Assembly (NCBI RefSeq): GCF_029784135.1
Contig: NC_073744.1
Span: 79,401,935-79,465,934 of the forward strand
Direction of reading: 5' to 3'
Length of the DNA stretch: 64,000 nucleotides
Source: Toxorhynchites rutilus septentrionalis
Taxonomy: Eukaryota; Arthropoda; Insecta; Diptera; Culicidae
The notes under the pieces are model-generated. The model did not search any database and had not been told where the DNA came from. It saw nothing but the letters and a program-made list of their open reading frames with translations. Positions 1-11,388 of the stretch are shown in pieces (the stretch's first letter is position 1; the number at the start of each line of letters is the position of its first letter). A program made the position numbers and the translations under genes.

Positions 1-1484
1 CGTTACAAAGTCCTCTGCTAGCGTTTACTGGCGGAGTACTTCTTCCGTAAGCACTCTGCACGTCTCCGTGGGATACACGAGAAGAAGAAAAAAAATACAA
101 AGTAGCAAAGTGGGAATCAGGCGTGAACAAGTGCATCCACCCACGTCGAAGCCACACTTTCATTGCTATCATTGCTAGCTTGTTGATGCTCTCGAAGGCC
201 GCATATGGATGGGATGCAGCTGCATTAACTTGGAGCGAACAAGAACAAACAACGAAAACCTTAGTAAGGTGCCTCTCCATGACGCTATGAGAAGAAACCA
301 CAGTTCCCACGGACTTAAGTCACTCCGGGGTACAAACGGGAAGTGAGAAGCGAGCAATGAAAAGCTACAAATTACATTAATAGATCACATCAATTGAAAG
401 TTCCATTTATTTTTTTTTATTGTTCGGTCAACCGTTGTGAATGAATTCTTTTTCTTTGTTCGCCTGGTTGGGGCTCTTATTTTCTAGCAGCAATAATTTA
501 CGACGCCTTCGGTGGGACTTTTCCGCTGTTTTTCCCTTTCTTTCTGGGACACAGTCGATCCTAGGGAATTGCGGTGTATTAACGTGTAATGGGAACACTT
601 TTTTGTTCCCTGAAATAGTGATGTTGTGAATTTGTTTTGTGTTTCGTTTCGAATTTTGAATCAATTCTTTCGGTCACGACGGTCTAGGTCCGCAAAAAGC
701 CCTAAGTGATATTCACACACAACGAAGAATTTGGGATCTTATGAATCCACTAATAATATATTGTTGAAAATACTAAAACATCGCGTCTCAATTTCAACAG
801 TGTGTTCGAATGTGTTTGGATGTTCAAGAAACAACCAAACCCGAGGCTTTTCACTAGGAAGAATGAATCTAACTAAAGACAATACTGGCAAAAATGCAAC
901 AAACAAAAATGACCACCAAAAATCATTTTAATTTTAACTCTCAGGGAAAAATGAGTGGGTTATATCTATGATATAACTGCAAGGTTGACGTGGAACTACC
1001 TTAGCTTAGCAATCATTCGTTTGTATTGATTAAATTCTTAATTGAATGAAACAGTTTCCAAATTCAATTGAGTTCAATATATTTGCTCTGTGAGTGAAAA
1101 AAATGAACAAATGCCATGTAAAGTCAATTCATTTATTGTGATTGATTGTTCTTCGTTACAAGTAAATTTAATGACGGACCTTTTACGTTTGGTATGATGA
1201 CTAGAACAAAATATATGTACGGAAGAATTATCAAACGTTTGATGAAAATCTTTCCAATAAAGACAAAAAAAATTATAAAACGATTATTTTATGTTACATT
1301 TCCCTCTGAAGTTTACATCCCAAAAGTGTACATACTTCTCGAATCTCGAATTTGCTTGAAACTGGGAAGTTCATTCGCTTCTAGTGTCTGCACGTTTCCT
1401 AAGTTTAGAAGATCATGTTAGGACAGACATATTCCACTCTGCACAAAGGCAAGCGAGGACAAAAGTACCTGCAGTTTGCATTTA
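1..1484. other. No gene recognised; unassigned sequence
   Basis: Only short open frames occur here, none with a recognisable domain or splice pattern. Base composition is AT-rich as in the rest of the intron-like window. The last part, about 1355-1400, has a short phrase resembling the spacer inside the minisatellite that follows (a variant of 'AGTTCATTCGCCTCTAG'), so the repeat family may begin slightly earlier than its clear units. Confidence 0.5.
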
Positions 1485-1985
1485 TTTGCAGAGCCGATTT
1501 CCCAGGAAACCTCGGTTTTGAAGCCTGTGTTAGGGAAACACATTTCAATCGGAACGAAAATACCCCCGATTCGTATGAATTCGCAATGCCGATTTCCCCA
1601 CGCTCCATGGATTTGAAGTCTGTGTTAGGGAAACACATTCCATTCGAAACAAAAATACCCCCGACTTGCATGAGTTTGAAATACCGATTTCTCCAGGCAC
1701 CTTGATTTAGAAATCTCTATTAGGGAACACATTTCGGTGCGAACAAAAGCTCCCCCTACTTTCGTGTGTTCTTCTTCTTCTTTTTGGCTTTAAGAGGGTT
1801 TAAACTTTTCAGTTCATTCGCCTCTAGGCTCTTTCGTGTGTTTGCAATGCCGATTTCGCTGCTTGGTTTTAAAGTCTGTGTTAGGGAACATTTTTCGATG
1901 AGAACAAAAGTCCCCCTATTTTCATGTATTTGCAATGCCGATTTCCCCAAGGCTGCTTGGTTTTGATGGCTGTGGTAGGGAAACC
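1485..1985. repeat. Minisatellite, five units of about 88-95 bp
   Basis: The anchor GCCGATTTCCCC (with variants) recurs at about 1493, 1588, 1683, 1849 and 1937. Each is followed by a CTTGGTTTTGA-like phrase, then GTGTTAGGGAAACACATTTC, then AAAAT(A)CCCCC. Spacings are 95, 95, 166 and 88 bp. The long interval carries about 70 extra bases rich in TTC plus an AGTTCATTCGCCTCTAG phrase. A two-unit copy of the same family lies at 11224-11388. Open frames crossing the array are by-products of its periodicity. Confidence 0.85.
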
Positions 1986-2011
1986 GTAAATCGGGCCAAT
2001 CAAAACGATGC

Positions 2012-2280
2012 AGTTAGGGCGTTTAGATAACGCCTAATATTTTACAGTTATTCAATCGTTTATCTAATGAAAAACAACATTTTGTTAGTTGCGATAGATG
2101 CGTAGAAATATTCCCTATCAAGTGATGCAAACATCTCTCCTATCCAGTACGAAATGTTCGAGCTATAAGCATTCGAAATCTTTCATTTTTTCCTGCATGT
2201 TCTGTGTTTAGGTTTTCATTTTACCCTCCATATATTCCGGTTAGACGTAGTCCCACGTCAAAAACGTTGATTTATTCAAC
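2012..2280 (-). repeat. Dispersed repeat R1, copy 1 (inverted relative to 16187-16350)
   Basis: The stretch from GCGATAGATGCGTAGAAATA to GTTAGACGTAGTCCCACGTC is the reverse complement of 16187-16350, with local differences. Shared phrases include TTTCATTTTTTCCTGCATGT and TGTGTTTAGGTTTTCATTT. No coding potential. The class is unknown; it may be part of a larger element. Confidence 0.75.
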
Positions 2281-2284
2281 CTCC

Positions 2285-2757
2285 TCTCTCCTAGACTAAA
2301 TGCCCACACCTTGGACTCAACGCTACACCCAAACTAGTGTTGGCAGAAATAATGATTTTTCGTGTGCTGAAGAGTCAAATGAGCAAATAATGAGCTGTTT
2401 CGAAAGCTTCAAAATGTTTGTCTGTATGGGAGCAGACATCTCTTTCTTTTTTCATCTCTTTTGGGATTGTACCCAAAAAAAAAGTCCAAACCAAGGCCAG
2501 AAGGCCGTTTAACACGACCACGCTATCCACATAGCTACCGGTGCTGTTGTATAAATGAGTGATAATATAATAAAATCATTATAAAATGGAGTGGGAAAGT
2601 GTTTTCTAAGAGTAAAAAGAAAAACATAATCGAGAATCTACATGTTTCTCGGCCTAGGCCGTGTATTTAGCAATCTATACGAAAAGCTTTCATACGTGCT
2701 TATTTTCAATGTGTCTCCTGATCCGTTCGCTTATATTGCTCTAGTATATATATTAAA
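2285..2757 (-). repeat. Pol III-headed dispersed repeat R2, copy 1
   Basis: This is an inverted, diverged copy of 34741-35228. Shared phrases include ACACCCAAACTAG, GCAAATAATGAGCTGTTT (a variant in the other copy), CGTGGTCGTG, GGCCGTGTATTT and TACGAAAAGCTTTCATA. Read on the minus strand, the end near 2545 has a tRNA-like start (TAGCGTGGTCGTG, then a GGCCTTGGTTTGG segment where copy 2 has GGCCTTGGTTCGATCCC). I infer a SINE-like or SINE-containing repeat about 470 bp long. Copy 1 has a damaged B box. Confidence 0.7.
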
Positions 2758-4592
2758 CATATGGTATCAAGTATTTGTGAGTAGCGCATTTTCTGTTATT
2801 TTTAAGCTGATTTTATGTAATAAATCGGGATCGCTATTTGTCTTGGTTGTACCCATCATATCCTGTGCAACACTTGCACCACCTCTATACGAGGAGTGCT
2901 CATAAAATAACGGGATTTTTTTTTAAATGACGGTTGGATGATGTTAAAAACATAACTAGAGAGACTTCTACATAATTCATTATGTTGCTTTTTATTCATA
3001 TTTCAGTGCACATCCGATGTATGTGAACTGAATGCTTCTACTAAGCGGTGCAAACCATTCACAAATCATGGAAGCAATGAAATTTGCAAAAAATATCTCT
3101 CAGCTTCAGCATCAAAATGTACTATTGATTGCTTGCTATCTAGAGCGGCACTGAAACACTTAACTTATATAATATCCTAGAAGTATTTCTGTATCTCTTA
3201 GCAAAATTACGTCTCCATCGCTCTTAAAGAAATCATTATCGATGAAAAAATTCACAAATTATACCATGCAATGCCTTTTGCCAAATCGATTTTGTAGTGT
3301 CGGCGAATGCGAAAGCAAGCGCAGCGAGACAATTTTTCTCTTTCAGTTTTTAACCGAAGAACACAGCTCTCTTTACTGTAGGAATGACTGTGTTGCATTT
3401 CAACGCCACCTTTGACTCGGATACGATGCACGAATTCGCGAAAATTGAACGATCATAACACATAAGCTCTCACCCGGGAAAATAACGTACAGCGAGGAAA
3501 GTGGACGCATCTCTTTAGGCATTAAGCTGTTGTGATGTGAAACCGTCTTTAGATCTTTTCTGATGGCCGGTTTTGCTCGTTTTAGACGACAAAAAGACCA
3601 GTCAAGACGTCGGATTTTCGTTCAGATAAGACTTGATGTTCTGCAATTGTTCAATGTTTTGTTTCAAAAAGTATGTTACATGAAATAACGAAAAGTATAT
3701 ATTCAAGCAATTAACTGTTCAGTAGAATTATTCCACGACATACATTACTCTCGAACGAATATTAGCCAACTGTATATCGTGTGTCCACGATTGAACATAA
3801 AGTCCGTTGAAGCGGACGCATATCGAGCAGAAAGATTTACATTGCCATACAAATTTTCAAAACCAAACACGCTCACCACAAAATCAAACCCTTCGAGGCC
3901 TACGAGAAACACACATTTCTGTTCCACTTTGCTTCCACAAGTCAATACAGGCTCAGTACTAAACAGTTTTCATTGTGCACAGTCATAGGTTTCATTCTGC
4001 AGCCAACAACTTTGCATGTCCGTTCAACACGATGGCAATCCGTCAATTAAAAAATATTTGTTAAGCCGCTTCATCTTCATAAGTCATTTCTTAATAAATC
4101 ATCTATATTTGTTTTTATTCTTTCGTGAGTTTGAGGCGCAAATGGTGTAGTATAAATCACTGCATTTAACTTGAACAGAAACCACTGAATAGAGATGAAA
4201 ATTACAAATCCTACATTTAGCTTTAGTATTGAATTATTTTTACAACTGGAATGATGTCAAAAAATATAATAATACGATAGTGATAACATTCATGAAAACA
4301 CAACGTAAAAAAGGGATTCTTCATGGCTGAAGGCAATGTGCAATCAGCCTACGAAGCGAACAATGTGGAATTAAATCTTAGGCCCTCCGTTGGCCATTTT
4401 CTAATTGGCCTTTTTCAGGTTAGAAGCGAATGAACTTCATATTTTGGGCCTTCTATAAAAAACATATCAACAGGAACATAGAGTACGCTTTCTGTTGAGT
4501 TGTATTGTATGGTTGAAGAACTTATGATGTTCCTCAACTTAAACACTAACATGGTAGATACCGCAGAATTGAAATGATGGTGGGGCCACGAG
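2758..4592. other. No gene; holds old repeat R3 (about 3080-3480)
   Basis: No credible exon is seen. The part from about 3080 to 3480 is a diverged direct copy of about 48905-49240: both contain TGTACTRTTGATTGCT, then TCTCTTAGCAAAAT, GCGAAAGCAA, GAAGAACACA and ACCCGGGAAAA in the same order. A shorter reverse match lies near 6028-6065. The family is unclassified. The remainder is AT-rich and unassigned. Confidence 0.6.
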
Positions 4593-5052
4593 CAGTGTTG
4601 CCACACGTATAGATTTATCTGGAAAGTTACAGAAAGTTTCGTTGTTTTTGGTACAGTTTTTGTACGGTACAGACTACAGATTTTCGTCAAAAAGTACAGA
4701 TTGGTACAGATTTTTTCCGCGGGTGAAATTTCTTAAATTTGAGTAAAGCTACATTAAGGTACATGTTGACTTTCACGCCGCAGTATCGCTTGGTGCGGCA
4801 GCTCGAAACTTTTAATAAATAATAGTATGCGATCTAGATTCAGAAAAACTATGTATAAGCATAATCAAATACAAGAATGATGAATGAAATGTGAATGTGG
4901 TAGTTGTAGTAAATAAATGAGTATTTTATATGCTAACAAAATGAATTTTTCTCTACAACGAATATTTTCGATGGTACAGATTTTTGGTAGAAAAAGTACA
5001 GATGGAAAAGATGTTTGACTCCTCTGGAACAGATTAAAATTTGGCAACACTG
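4593..5052. mobile_element. hAT-type MITE, 460 bp, with 8 bp target duplication
   Basis: The ends are CAGTGTTGCCACACG on the left and the complement of CAGTGTTGCCAAATT on the right, a typical hAT start. The flanks are GCCACGAG (4585-4592) and GTCACGAG (5053-5060), an 8 bp duplication with one mismatch, which is the hAT signature. The interior repeats the word GTACAGATT several times on both sides. It has no transposase frame, so it must be non-autonomous. Confidence 0.85.
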
Positions 5053-5427
5053 GTCACGAGTTCGATCGCAATCTTTAAAATTTGATTCGGATGTCTCAGA
5101 ATGAAATTGGAAATTTTGTAAAAACGAAATAGGAACATTGTTTTTAAATTTTAGTCTAATAATGTTTTTTTTTATTTTTAACACTTTTCTGGTGTCTAAA
5201 CTATCCCGAGACGAGACCGATTCATGTTAAACGACGTGTCTTTCATTCACTAAATTTCCATATTACTATAAGGAATAAAATTGTTTGCATATTGTTCTCG
5301 CGAGGGCAAGTATGAGTCATCAATCATCTTCAACTGTTTCTAAAAACCATCGGACTTTTAAAGGCACGTTAAACCTTTCTCTGAGTTTTTTGGAATTTGT
5401 TCGATGCATTCTAAAGTAATATTCAAT
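5053..5427. other. No gene seen between hAT MITE and SINE-B
   Basis: The stretch is AT-rich with no open frame of interest and no repeat I could pair elsewhere in the window. Confidence 0.5.
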
Positions 5428-5733
5428 GGTCTCCGTAGCCGCATTGGATGCGCGTTCGCTTACGAAGCGATCGATCGTGAGTTCAAAACTCAATTGTGAT
5501 CATCTTTGTGTTATCCACGCCGCAATCATCAGCGATGGAGATCGGTTCACGGTCCCCGGCCTCTCTTCGTTCATACAAGCGCCTCTTGAATCTGCTATGC
5601 TCAGCAAGAAACATCGGCCTGTTGTGCTATAAATAGCACAATAATGATCATATCATCTGCCTTCGCCATCCGGTCTAACTGGACAATGACAAAACAGAAT
5701 GAATACTCTTACGCCTCAATGGCTACTGTGTAA
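5428..5733 (+). mobile_element. tRNA-derived SINE, family B, copy 1
   Basis: The head GGTCTCCGTAGCCGCATTGG followed by GGATGCGCGTTCGCTTACGA and GAGTTCAAAACTC looks like a tRNA gene, with an A-box-like TAGCCGCATTGG and a B-box-like GAGTTCAAAACTC. Inverted copy 2 lies at 50619-50946 and ends in the same phrases (CAGAAYGAA...TTACGCC...ATGGCTACTGTGTAA). The tRNA-like head with an unrelated body identifies a SINE. An open frame across it (68 codons from 5426) is not a gene. Confidence 0.75.
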
Positions 5734-6980
5734 TTTGCAGTTTATAGAAATGATTAAATCCGGCTTCGTCACAGCTAAAATGCTGATGAGGTTAAATAAA
5801 TAAACAAAATAATAAAAAAAAGTAATATTTATCATAATAAAAATGGAATGAATTTTTATAATGATGAATATTACTATTATTTGAATATGCGTGTTCGATC
5901 TTTGTTGTAACGTTTTCTGATCGATCATTCAATTTCCATGAATTCGAGCATTGTTTCCGGATAAAAAGTGGTGCCAAAGTACAGCGCATTTCAAGCCGGA
6001 TCTGATGAAGGTATTATCCAGTGATAAGCGCTGTGTTCTTCGGTGAAAACTGAAAATGAAGTTTGTTCCGCAACATTTTCAATCGGCATCAGCATTGACG
6101 GGCGCAACCTTGTATCATGGAATTAATATCCCACATCCAATTGCATTGAATGGATTGTTTACCTTTTATCATAAGGTTACGGAATGAAGAAGGATACAAG
6201 CATTTCAAAAGAACGGTTTTCATCTATCACAGCTTTATTCGTTCATGTTTTAGGGAGCCACAACGTTCAATCCGACGGAGGTCGCAAAGGTGAAAGGTGG
6301 AATTCCGAGCTACGTTAAAATCTTCGAAAGTCCTGTGTGATATTGGGTGTGCAACTCAATTCGATTTTTTTTCTTGCATGACATTTATTTGAAATATGAA
6401 AAACGAATTAATACAATATTTATAGTATTGACCATCAATAACCACTACTTCTTCTCACCTTTTTGAAAATTTTTGGATTGGGTTGCGGAAAAAGAGTCCA
6501 TTTTCAAAAGCCGAAAATTAATCTAGCGAATAGTGTATTTGAATTATTCGTCTCCGGCAGCGATCCGACTCTAAAATGACTTCCTCTTTTGTCGTTAGAG
6601 CAATTTTTCGGACATGTAAAATCGCCGTTCGACATTGTTCGTTTTTAATTCCTTGCATTTGGATGTATCCTGCGGCTTCGAGTCGTTTAGAAATAGCTTG
6701 TCGAACTACTCCCAACGATTCCGCAAGCTCTGTTTACGTTTGATACGAACCGAAAGAGTAATGTGTCTAACACACAACAGAAATCAGTTGTCGCCGTCGA
6801 CTATTTATAGCCCTTTCAGCGATCTTGTGAAAGCGGAACGAATTAAGTTACACACCTAATACATAGTTTCAGTTTCCTCAAAAACGCTGTGCAGGTCCGG
6901 CCGATGGAAGTTGCTCCAAAGATTAGACGTGGAAGTTTATCTGCGGCTCACCTGTTTCAGTTGTGCTCTTTTTTATATTT
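5734..6980. other. No gene; unassigned sequence
   Basis: AT-rich, with no supported exon. Around 6028-6065 there is a short reverse match to repeat R3 (complement of TTTTCACCGAAGAACACA-like). A 65-codon open frame on the minus strand (6518-6715) has a helix-turn-helix flavour but no neighbouring exons or splice sites, and I do not call it. Confidence 0.5.
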
Positions 6981-7235
6981 GAGGGGCTTAGAATGAAAGG
7001 GGTGTAAGTGATTTGATCGATTTCTCTACATCGACTCTCTCTTTTGGTCATAACTTCGCTGCAAATACATTCCCAGCTGTATTTGACAATGTGGAAGATA
7101 AGTCAGAACCTCATCTATCGGATTCTATAGCAAACTTAATTTGGAACGTTTTTGCAGTCGAGTTATTAACTAAATAAAAAGTTGATGAAGAGAAATCGAT
7201 CAAGTCACCTACATCCCTTGCATTCTAAACCCCTC
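6981..7235. mobile_element. MITE of 255 bp with long inverted repeats
   Basis: The left end GAGGGGCTTAGAATGAAAGG is mirrored on the right by the complement of GAGGGGTTTAGAATGCAAGG. The match continues inwards through TGATTTGATCGATTTCTCTA (right: TGACTTGATCGATTTCTC), giving about 48 bp of imperfect terminal inverted repeat. ATTT borders both ends and may be the target duplication. It is non-coding. The right half of another copy is at 45300-45396. Confidence 0.8.
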
Positions 7236-9138
7236 ATTTCCTTTCAGCAGCAAAATCGAGTAAATATAGTCAATATAATCGCACTACCGCACAAAATATA
7301 ATTCATAAGGCGCAGAAAAATCCGCTTTCAGTGTTTGTTTATTTGCCTTCAATCGATTTCCATCCGTTGGGGCAAACACGCCTACCACATTGGGAATAAC
7401 AAATTCTATACAAACAAATTTGGAACTCGATCCAAGCGAAAACGTATAAGCACTCTTATATATTTTACATGTCGATGAATGAAATTTTCATTGATATCGA
7501 TTTACAAACAAGGAAATATAACTATTAAGAGCTTTCATTCTTCGCAAATTGCTACAAATTGCTAAAACTAATCTCAACAAGTTTCGTCTTCTCCCAAAGT
7601 TTGTTTTTCACTTTTATTCCGCTCCCGGTTCATCCAGCACAATAAATCTTGTGAAAAAAATTTCAAGAGTCAACTGGGAAGCAATCATTCCACTATTCTT
7701 CGGCACCTTCAAGTTTGCTCTAGTTTCTCGTCCGAAGCGACATTTTATCCTTCCGTTCCTCCCAACCAGCACTTTTAATCCGGTAATCTTTTTATGGGCC
7801 ACGATTCGCTACCCTTTTCGTTTGTATTCTGCCCTTAAGACGGCGGCCACCCTCTTCGGATGGCACCGAGAAGTTCTTTGCAGCTGCACTTTTTCGCTCG
7901 CCTTGAATCGATACCGCGCGAAACTGCTGCTGCTAAACTGCTCTTTTCATAAATAAAACAAAACACCAGCACCCGACCCCACTTCGCCAGACTCTGAAAC
8001 TGAAAGTGCATGGAAATGGCTCCAAAATATGTACACATAAAACCCGACTTCCGCCCAGCCTGCCTCGCGTCTTTTTCTCTTACCCATGATATAGAACTGC
8101 TTGAAGTTGACATTACAGTCACACTTTCCCCCGAACCGAAAGACCCTCAGTTAAAGGACGACGTGCCATTTCTGCAGCCACTACTACTACCGACCGACCA
8201 TCGCAGAGGATTGCACTCGCTGCCAGCAACTGGGTTAGTTCAAGGATTTTCTCGGGTTCCAATTTGCATTACACAACCATTTATGCCGACCCCACCTCGG
8301 TCTGGGCTGGACGCGTGCTATGATAGTGTGAGGGAGGATGGATCCTAATGTGGAACTGCTGTTGCAGCTATTTCCCTTGTAATATTGTACCTCCGCTGCT
8401 GCTGCTGTCGTTGAGTGCTTAAAATTGCAAATAAAAAAATCATTATTCAATGGACTGAATTCTGACCAGATTTGCAAACAGTTGGTTCTTCCTCACATAC
8501 TTAATGTAAGGGAAGACTAACTCATGAATGAGTAATGCGTTTCCCGTGCTGTCCATACTATAAACACGGTGTAACGGCAGTTTTTTCAACATTAAACTAC
8601 CCCAAGTCCCCGCTATCAAAGAAAAGAAGAAGTCGAAAAAAGAGGAAGAAAAAGAAGAAGAATAAACAATTTTATAGAGATGCATGAACTTTGTAGCTTG
8701 AAGTTTAAATTTGTAGTTTCAGATTGAAAGGCGGATTGTTGCTAAAATGAAAAATTAATTTTTGTCCTAGAACGATCATGATCGAGATATGTCTTCACAA
8801 AGAAGTGTGACACATACTCGAGACGAGGCTGTCCACGTAGAAAAAAAAATCACAGGAGGGTTGTGTCTGAGACACGACCGCATAGTTGACGTAGGATTCT
8901 GTTAAACTATCTGTTGGATGCAGATTTTGGATATGTTTGAAGAATACCATCGTTAAACTCTTTGATGATTTAAAGGCCATGAAAAAGGCCGTTTTGTTTG
9001 GCTGATGGGTATTGTTTGGGTTTCGTTTGCTCCACCAGTGTTTACAACCGAGTGATGATGACATAAGGATGATAATTAGTCGTTGGATGGATCACGATAG
9101 AAGAAGCCGAAGTGTAATGAGATATGATGAAAACTACC
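7236..9138. other. No gene; unassigned, with low-complexity tracts
   Basis: A 135-codon open frame at 7549-7956 and a 112-codon one at 8010-8348 lie here. Neither shows a known domain, and both have codon composition like the surrounding DNA. A purine-rich AAG/GAA tract lies at about 8618-8664. I see no repeat partner elsewhere in the window, so this may be unique host intron. Confidence 0.45.
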
Positions 9139-10319
9139 CTCTGTGCTGCCCATGATTGCATAGGAGACGTAATCCACAATACCATTAGTGTTGAGAAAAC
9201 GCATTTTTGTTGTTTTTTGGCTTACAAGCATAACCATGCAAATTTCCGATGAAATGATCTGTCCAGTTGAAGAATATTATCGGCAAAAAGAGGGCCTAGG
9301 TGATTTTGTGGATTATAACATATTTTTTTCCATTTGGAAAACGCTTGCGTCTATTTATGCGGACAATCAATCGTTTCAATGAACATTTGTCCGCGTAGCT
9401 AGACGTAATCACCAGGTTGCTCTGTTTGTAGCGTTATTATTTACAATTCCGATAATAGTCAAAACGCCTCCGTCGGTAGTTTCAGTTGTTATCGGATAAA
9501 ATTGAAAAAAAATTGGAAAAGTTTAGTGAAATGTCTGAAAAAGGTGCTCTTGATTTGTTGCGATTCTATGATAGTACTTTTTTCCTGAAGAATACTCTGG
9601 AATATGATAAGACCAGCATGTTCGTGTTTTTTCAATTCATTGAATTTGTGAAGGCAATCTGCAATGTTGGTAATTTTAGCAACATGATTTACCGATATCA
9701 CGATCAATCGCATAAAGATGGGGGAGTGACTTACTCCAACGGTATGATTAAATGCTGAGTATGTGGAATAATTCAATGTTGAATCCAAGCAGTCATAATG
9801 CTAAGAACAAATATTATTTTAATTTTACTGCTGATCTGATTGTTTCATTATCTACTTGAAGATTCAAATGCAGAAATTTACAACATTTATAACATTAAAA
9901 AACACAATTGCTTCTCTTTGTTCTTCGTGTACAGAAAATAGTAATTATATGAGCAGCGTTTCAATGATTTCTTATATTCATCTATTAGGAAACACTAAGT
10001 AATAAGACACTATCGTGACAGACATGTTTGGATTCTACAAAGAATGTGATTCAAGTGTAGATTTAGCTTATAGCACATAATGCTGACAATTGTTAATTTT
10101 CGAACGATATATGAAAGCTGTATGATACTACGTCTGTTATGCGGACAAACAGTGATTTTTCGGAAACGATTTTTCAAAATTGCTCAAATGTTTTCGAACA
10201 AAAAATGTTTGTTTGCATGTTGAGCAAACGTATTACATTGTGTAGAATGCGAAACAGCGATAAAGTCGATTTTGTTCATTTTGGCGTTTACGTCTCCTAT
10301 GCAAACATGGGCAGTGTGG
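9139..10319. mobile_element. Inverted-repeat element, about 1.2 kb, non-coding
   Basis: The left end (9139-9172) reads CTGTGCTGCCCATGATTGCA then TAGGAGACGTAA. The right end (10288-10319) is its imperfect reverse complement, TTACGTCTCCTATGCAAACA then TGGGCAGTGTGG. About 33 bp pair with a few mismatches. Internal GCGGACAA/TTGTCCGC words also recur at about 9360, 9390 and 10140. No transposase is seen, and no clear target duplication could be assigned. Confidence 0.6.
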
Positions 10320-10777
10320 CCCTAGACGAAATGCCTTCTGTGTTATGTATGGATGAAACAGAAAAAAAAACTCACCAACGTCATGTCAGATAATTATCAA
10401 TATCGAACACAATTATCGATTTTTCTCATCAGTAAACACATGTTACTTAATATAATATAATAAATATAATAAAGAAAATATATTTGAAATGGAATGGGTA
10501 ATTTTTTTCTGATTTTAATGAGTGTTTATTCAACCCATTTCCATTTTCGCTTCAAATCCAACGTAAACACGATGCTATATGCCTCAATGGGAATTTCAAT
10601 TGGACATGTAGAGCATATGGGAAATGGCATATACGAAATCACTTTTTCGAATTTTTCTCGCCTCTTCTAATTTTTCTCGCCTTATGATCTTTCCTTGGGT
10701 AAAAATGAACACAACAAAACAAACAACTTAAACCGGACGATCCATTCTTTTTTCAAGTCACAACTGCTACCATATAC
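10320..10777. other. No gene seen
   Basis: AT-rich spacer between the inverted-repeat element and the SINE. It contains a run of TAATATAATA-type repeats near 10445-10485 and a short duplicated TTTTTCTCGCC phrase near 10655-10682. Confidence 0.5.
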
Positions 10778-10791
10778 AATTTGACACTTAC

Positions 10792-11070
10792 TTCTTCTTC
10801 TTGGATGGCACTAACGTTCCAGTGGAACTTTTGCCTTCTCAACGTAGCACTACTTGCGTCATTTTTATGAGTAGTACTTGGTTGAGATTTCTATGCCGAA
10901 TAACACGCCTTGAATGTACTCTGGAGTGGCAAGCTCTAGAATACGCGTGACAACAGTGCAAGCCGGAAGAATTTTCTTTGACGAAAAATCTCCCGACTAG
11001 AACGGGAATCGAACCCGAACCCCCGGCATGATAGTGTGGGACGCTAACCACTCGGCCACGGGAGCACTTG
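10792..11070 (-). mobile_element. tRNA-derived SINE, family A, copy 1
   Basis: The element lies between perfect 14 bp duplications AATTTGACACTTAC (10778-10791 and 11071-11084). On the minus strand it starts with a tRNA-like GTGCTCCCGTGGCCGAGTGG carrying an A box (TGGCCGAGTGG) and then a B box (GGTTCGATTCC), the internal RNA polymerase III promoter. It ends in a GAA-repeat tail (TTC on the + strand). Three more copies are at 32567-32860, 44249-44511 and 62006-62277. LINE-type target-primed insertion explains the duplications. Confidence 0.93.
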
Positions 11071-11223
11071 AATTTGACACTTACACTTGTGCTAAATGTT
11101 TCACGATACACGATCGGTCATTGATTTGAAATTTTATGAAGCAACCAACATAAAAGTTCCAAATTTATTATATTTTTTTTATAGAAATAATCGTACCACT
11201 CACCTTACTTGCAATATAAAAAT

Positions 11224-11388
11224 GCCCCCGATTTGCATTTATTTGCAATGCCGATTTCCGCCGGGCAGCTTGGTTTTGATGTCTCTGTTAGGGGACACAT
11301 TTCGGTGGGAGCAAAAATATCCCCTACTTTCATGTATTTGCAATGTCGATTTCCCCTGGGCACCTTGGTTTTGTTCATTTCTACATAC
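11224..11388. repeat. Minisatellite, two units (same family as 1485-1985)
   Basis: Anchors GCCGATTTCC (11250) and GTCGATTTCCCC (about 11345) are 95 bp apart and are followed by CTTGGTTTTG and TCTGTTAGGGGACACATTTC. The array stops abruptly where the CAGGGATGGCCAAAC end begins at 11389, so it was probably cut by that insertion or was already short. Confidence 0.8.

Noticed and set aside
1415..1966. Overlapping open frames on both strands suggesting a coding region
   Set aside because: They follow the ~95 bp period of a minisatellite, which keeps frames open without coding.
7549..8348. Open frames of 135 and 112 codons as host genes
   Set aside because: No domain, no splice sites that fit, and codon composition like non-coding flank.
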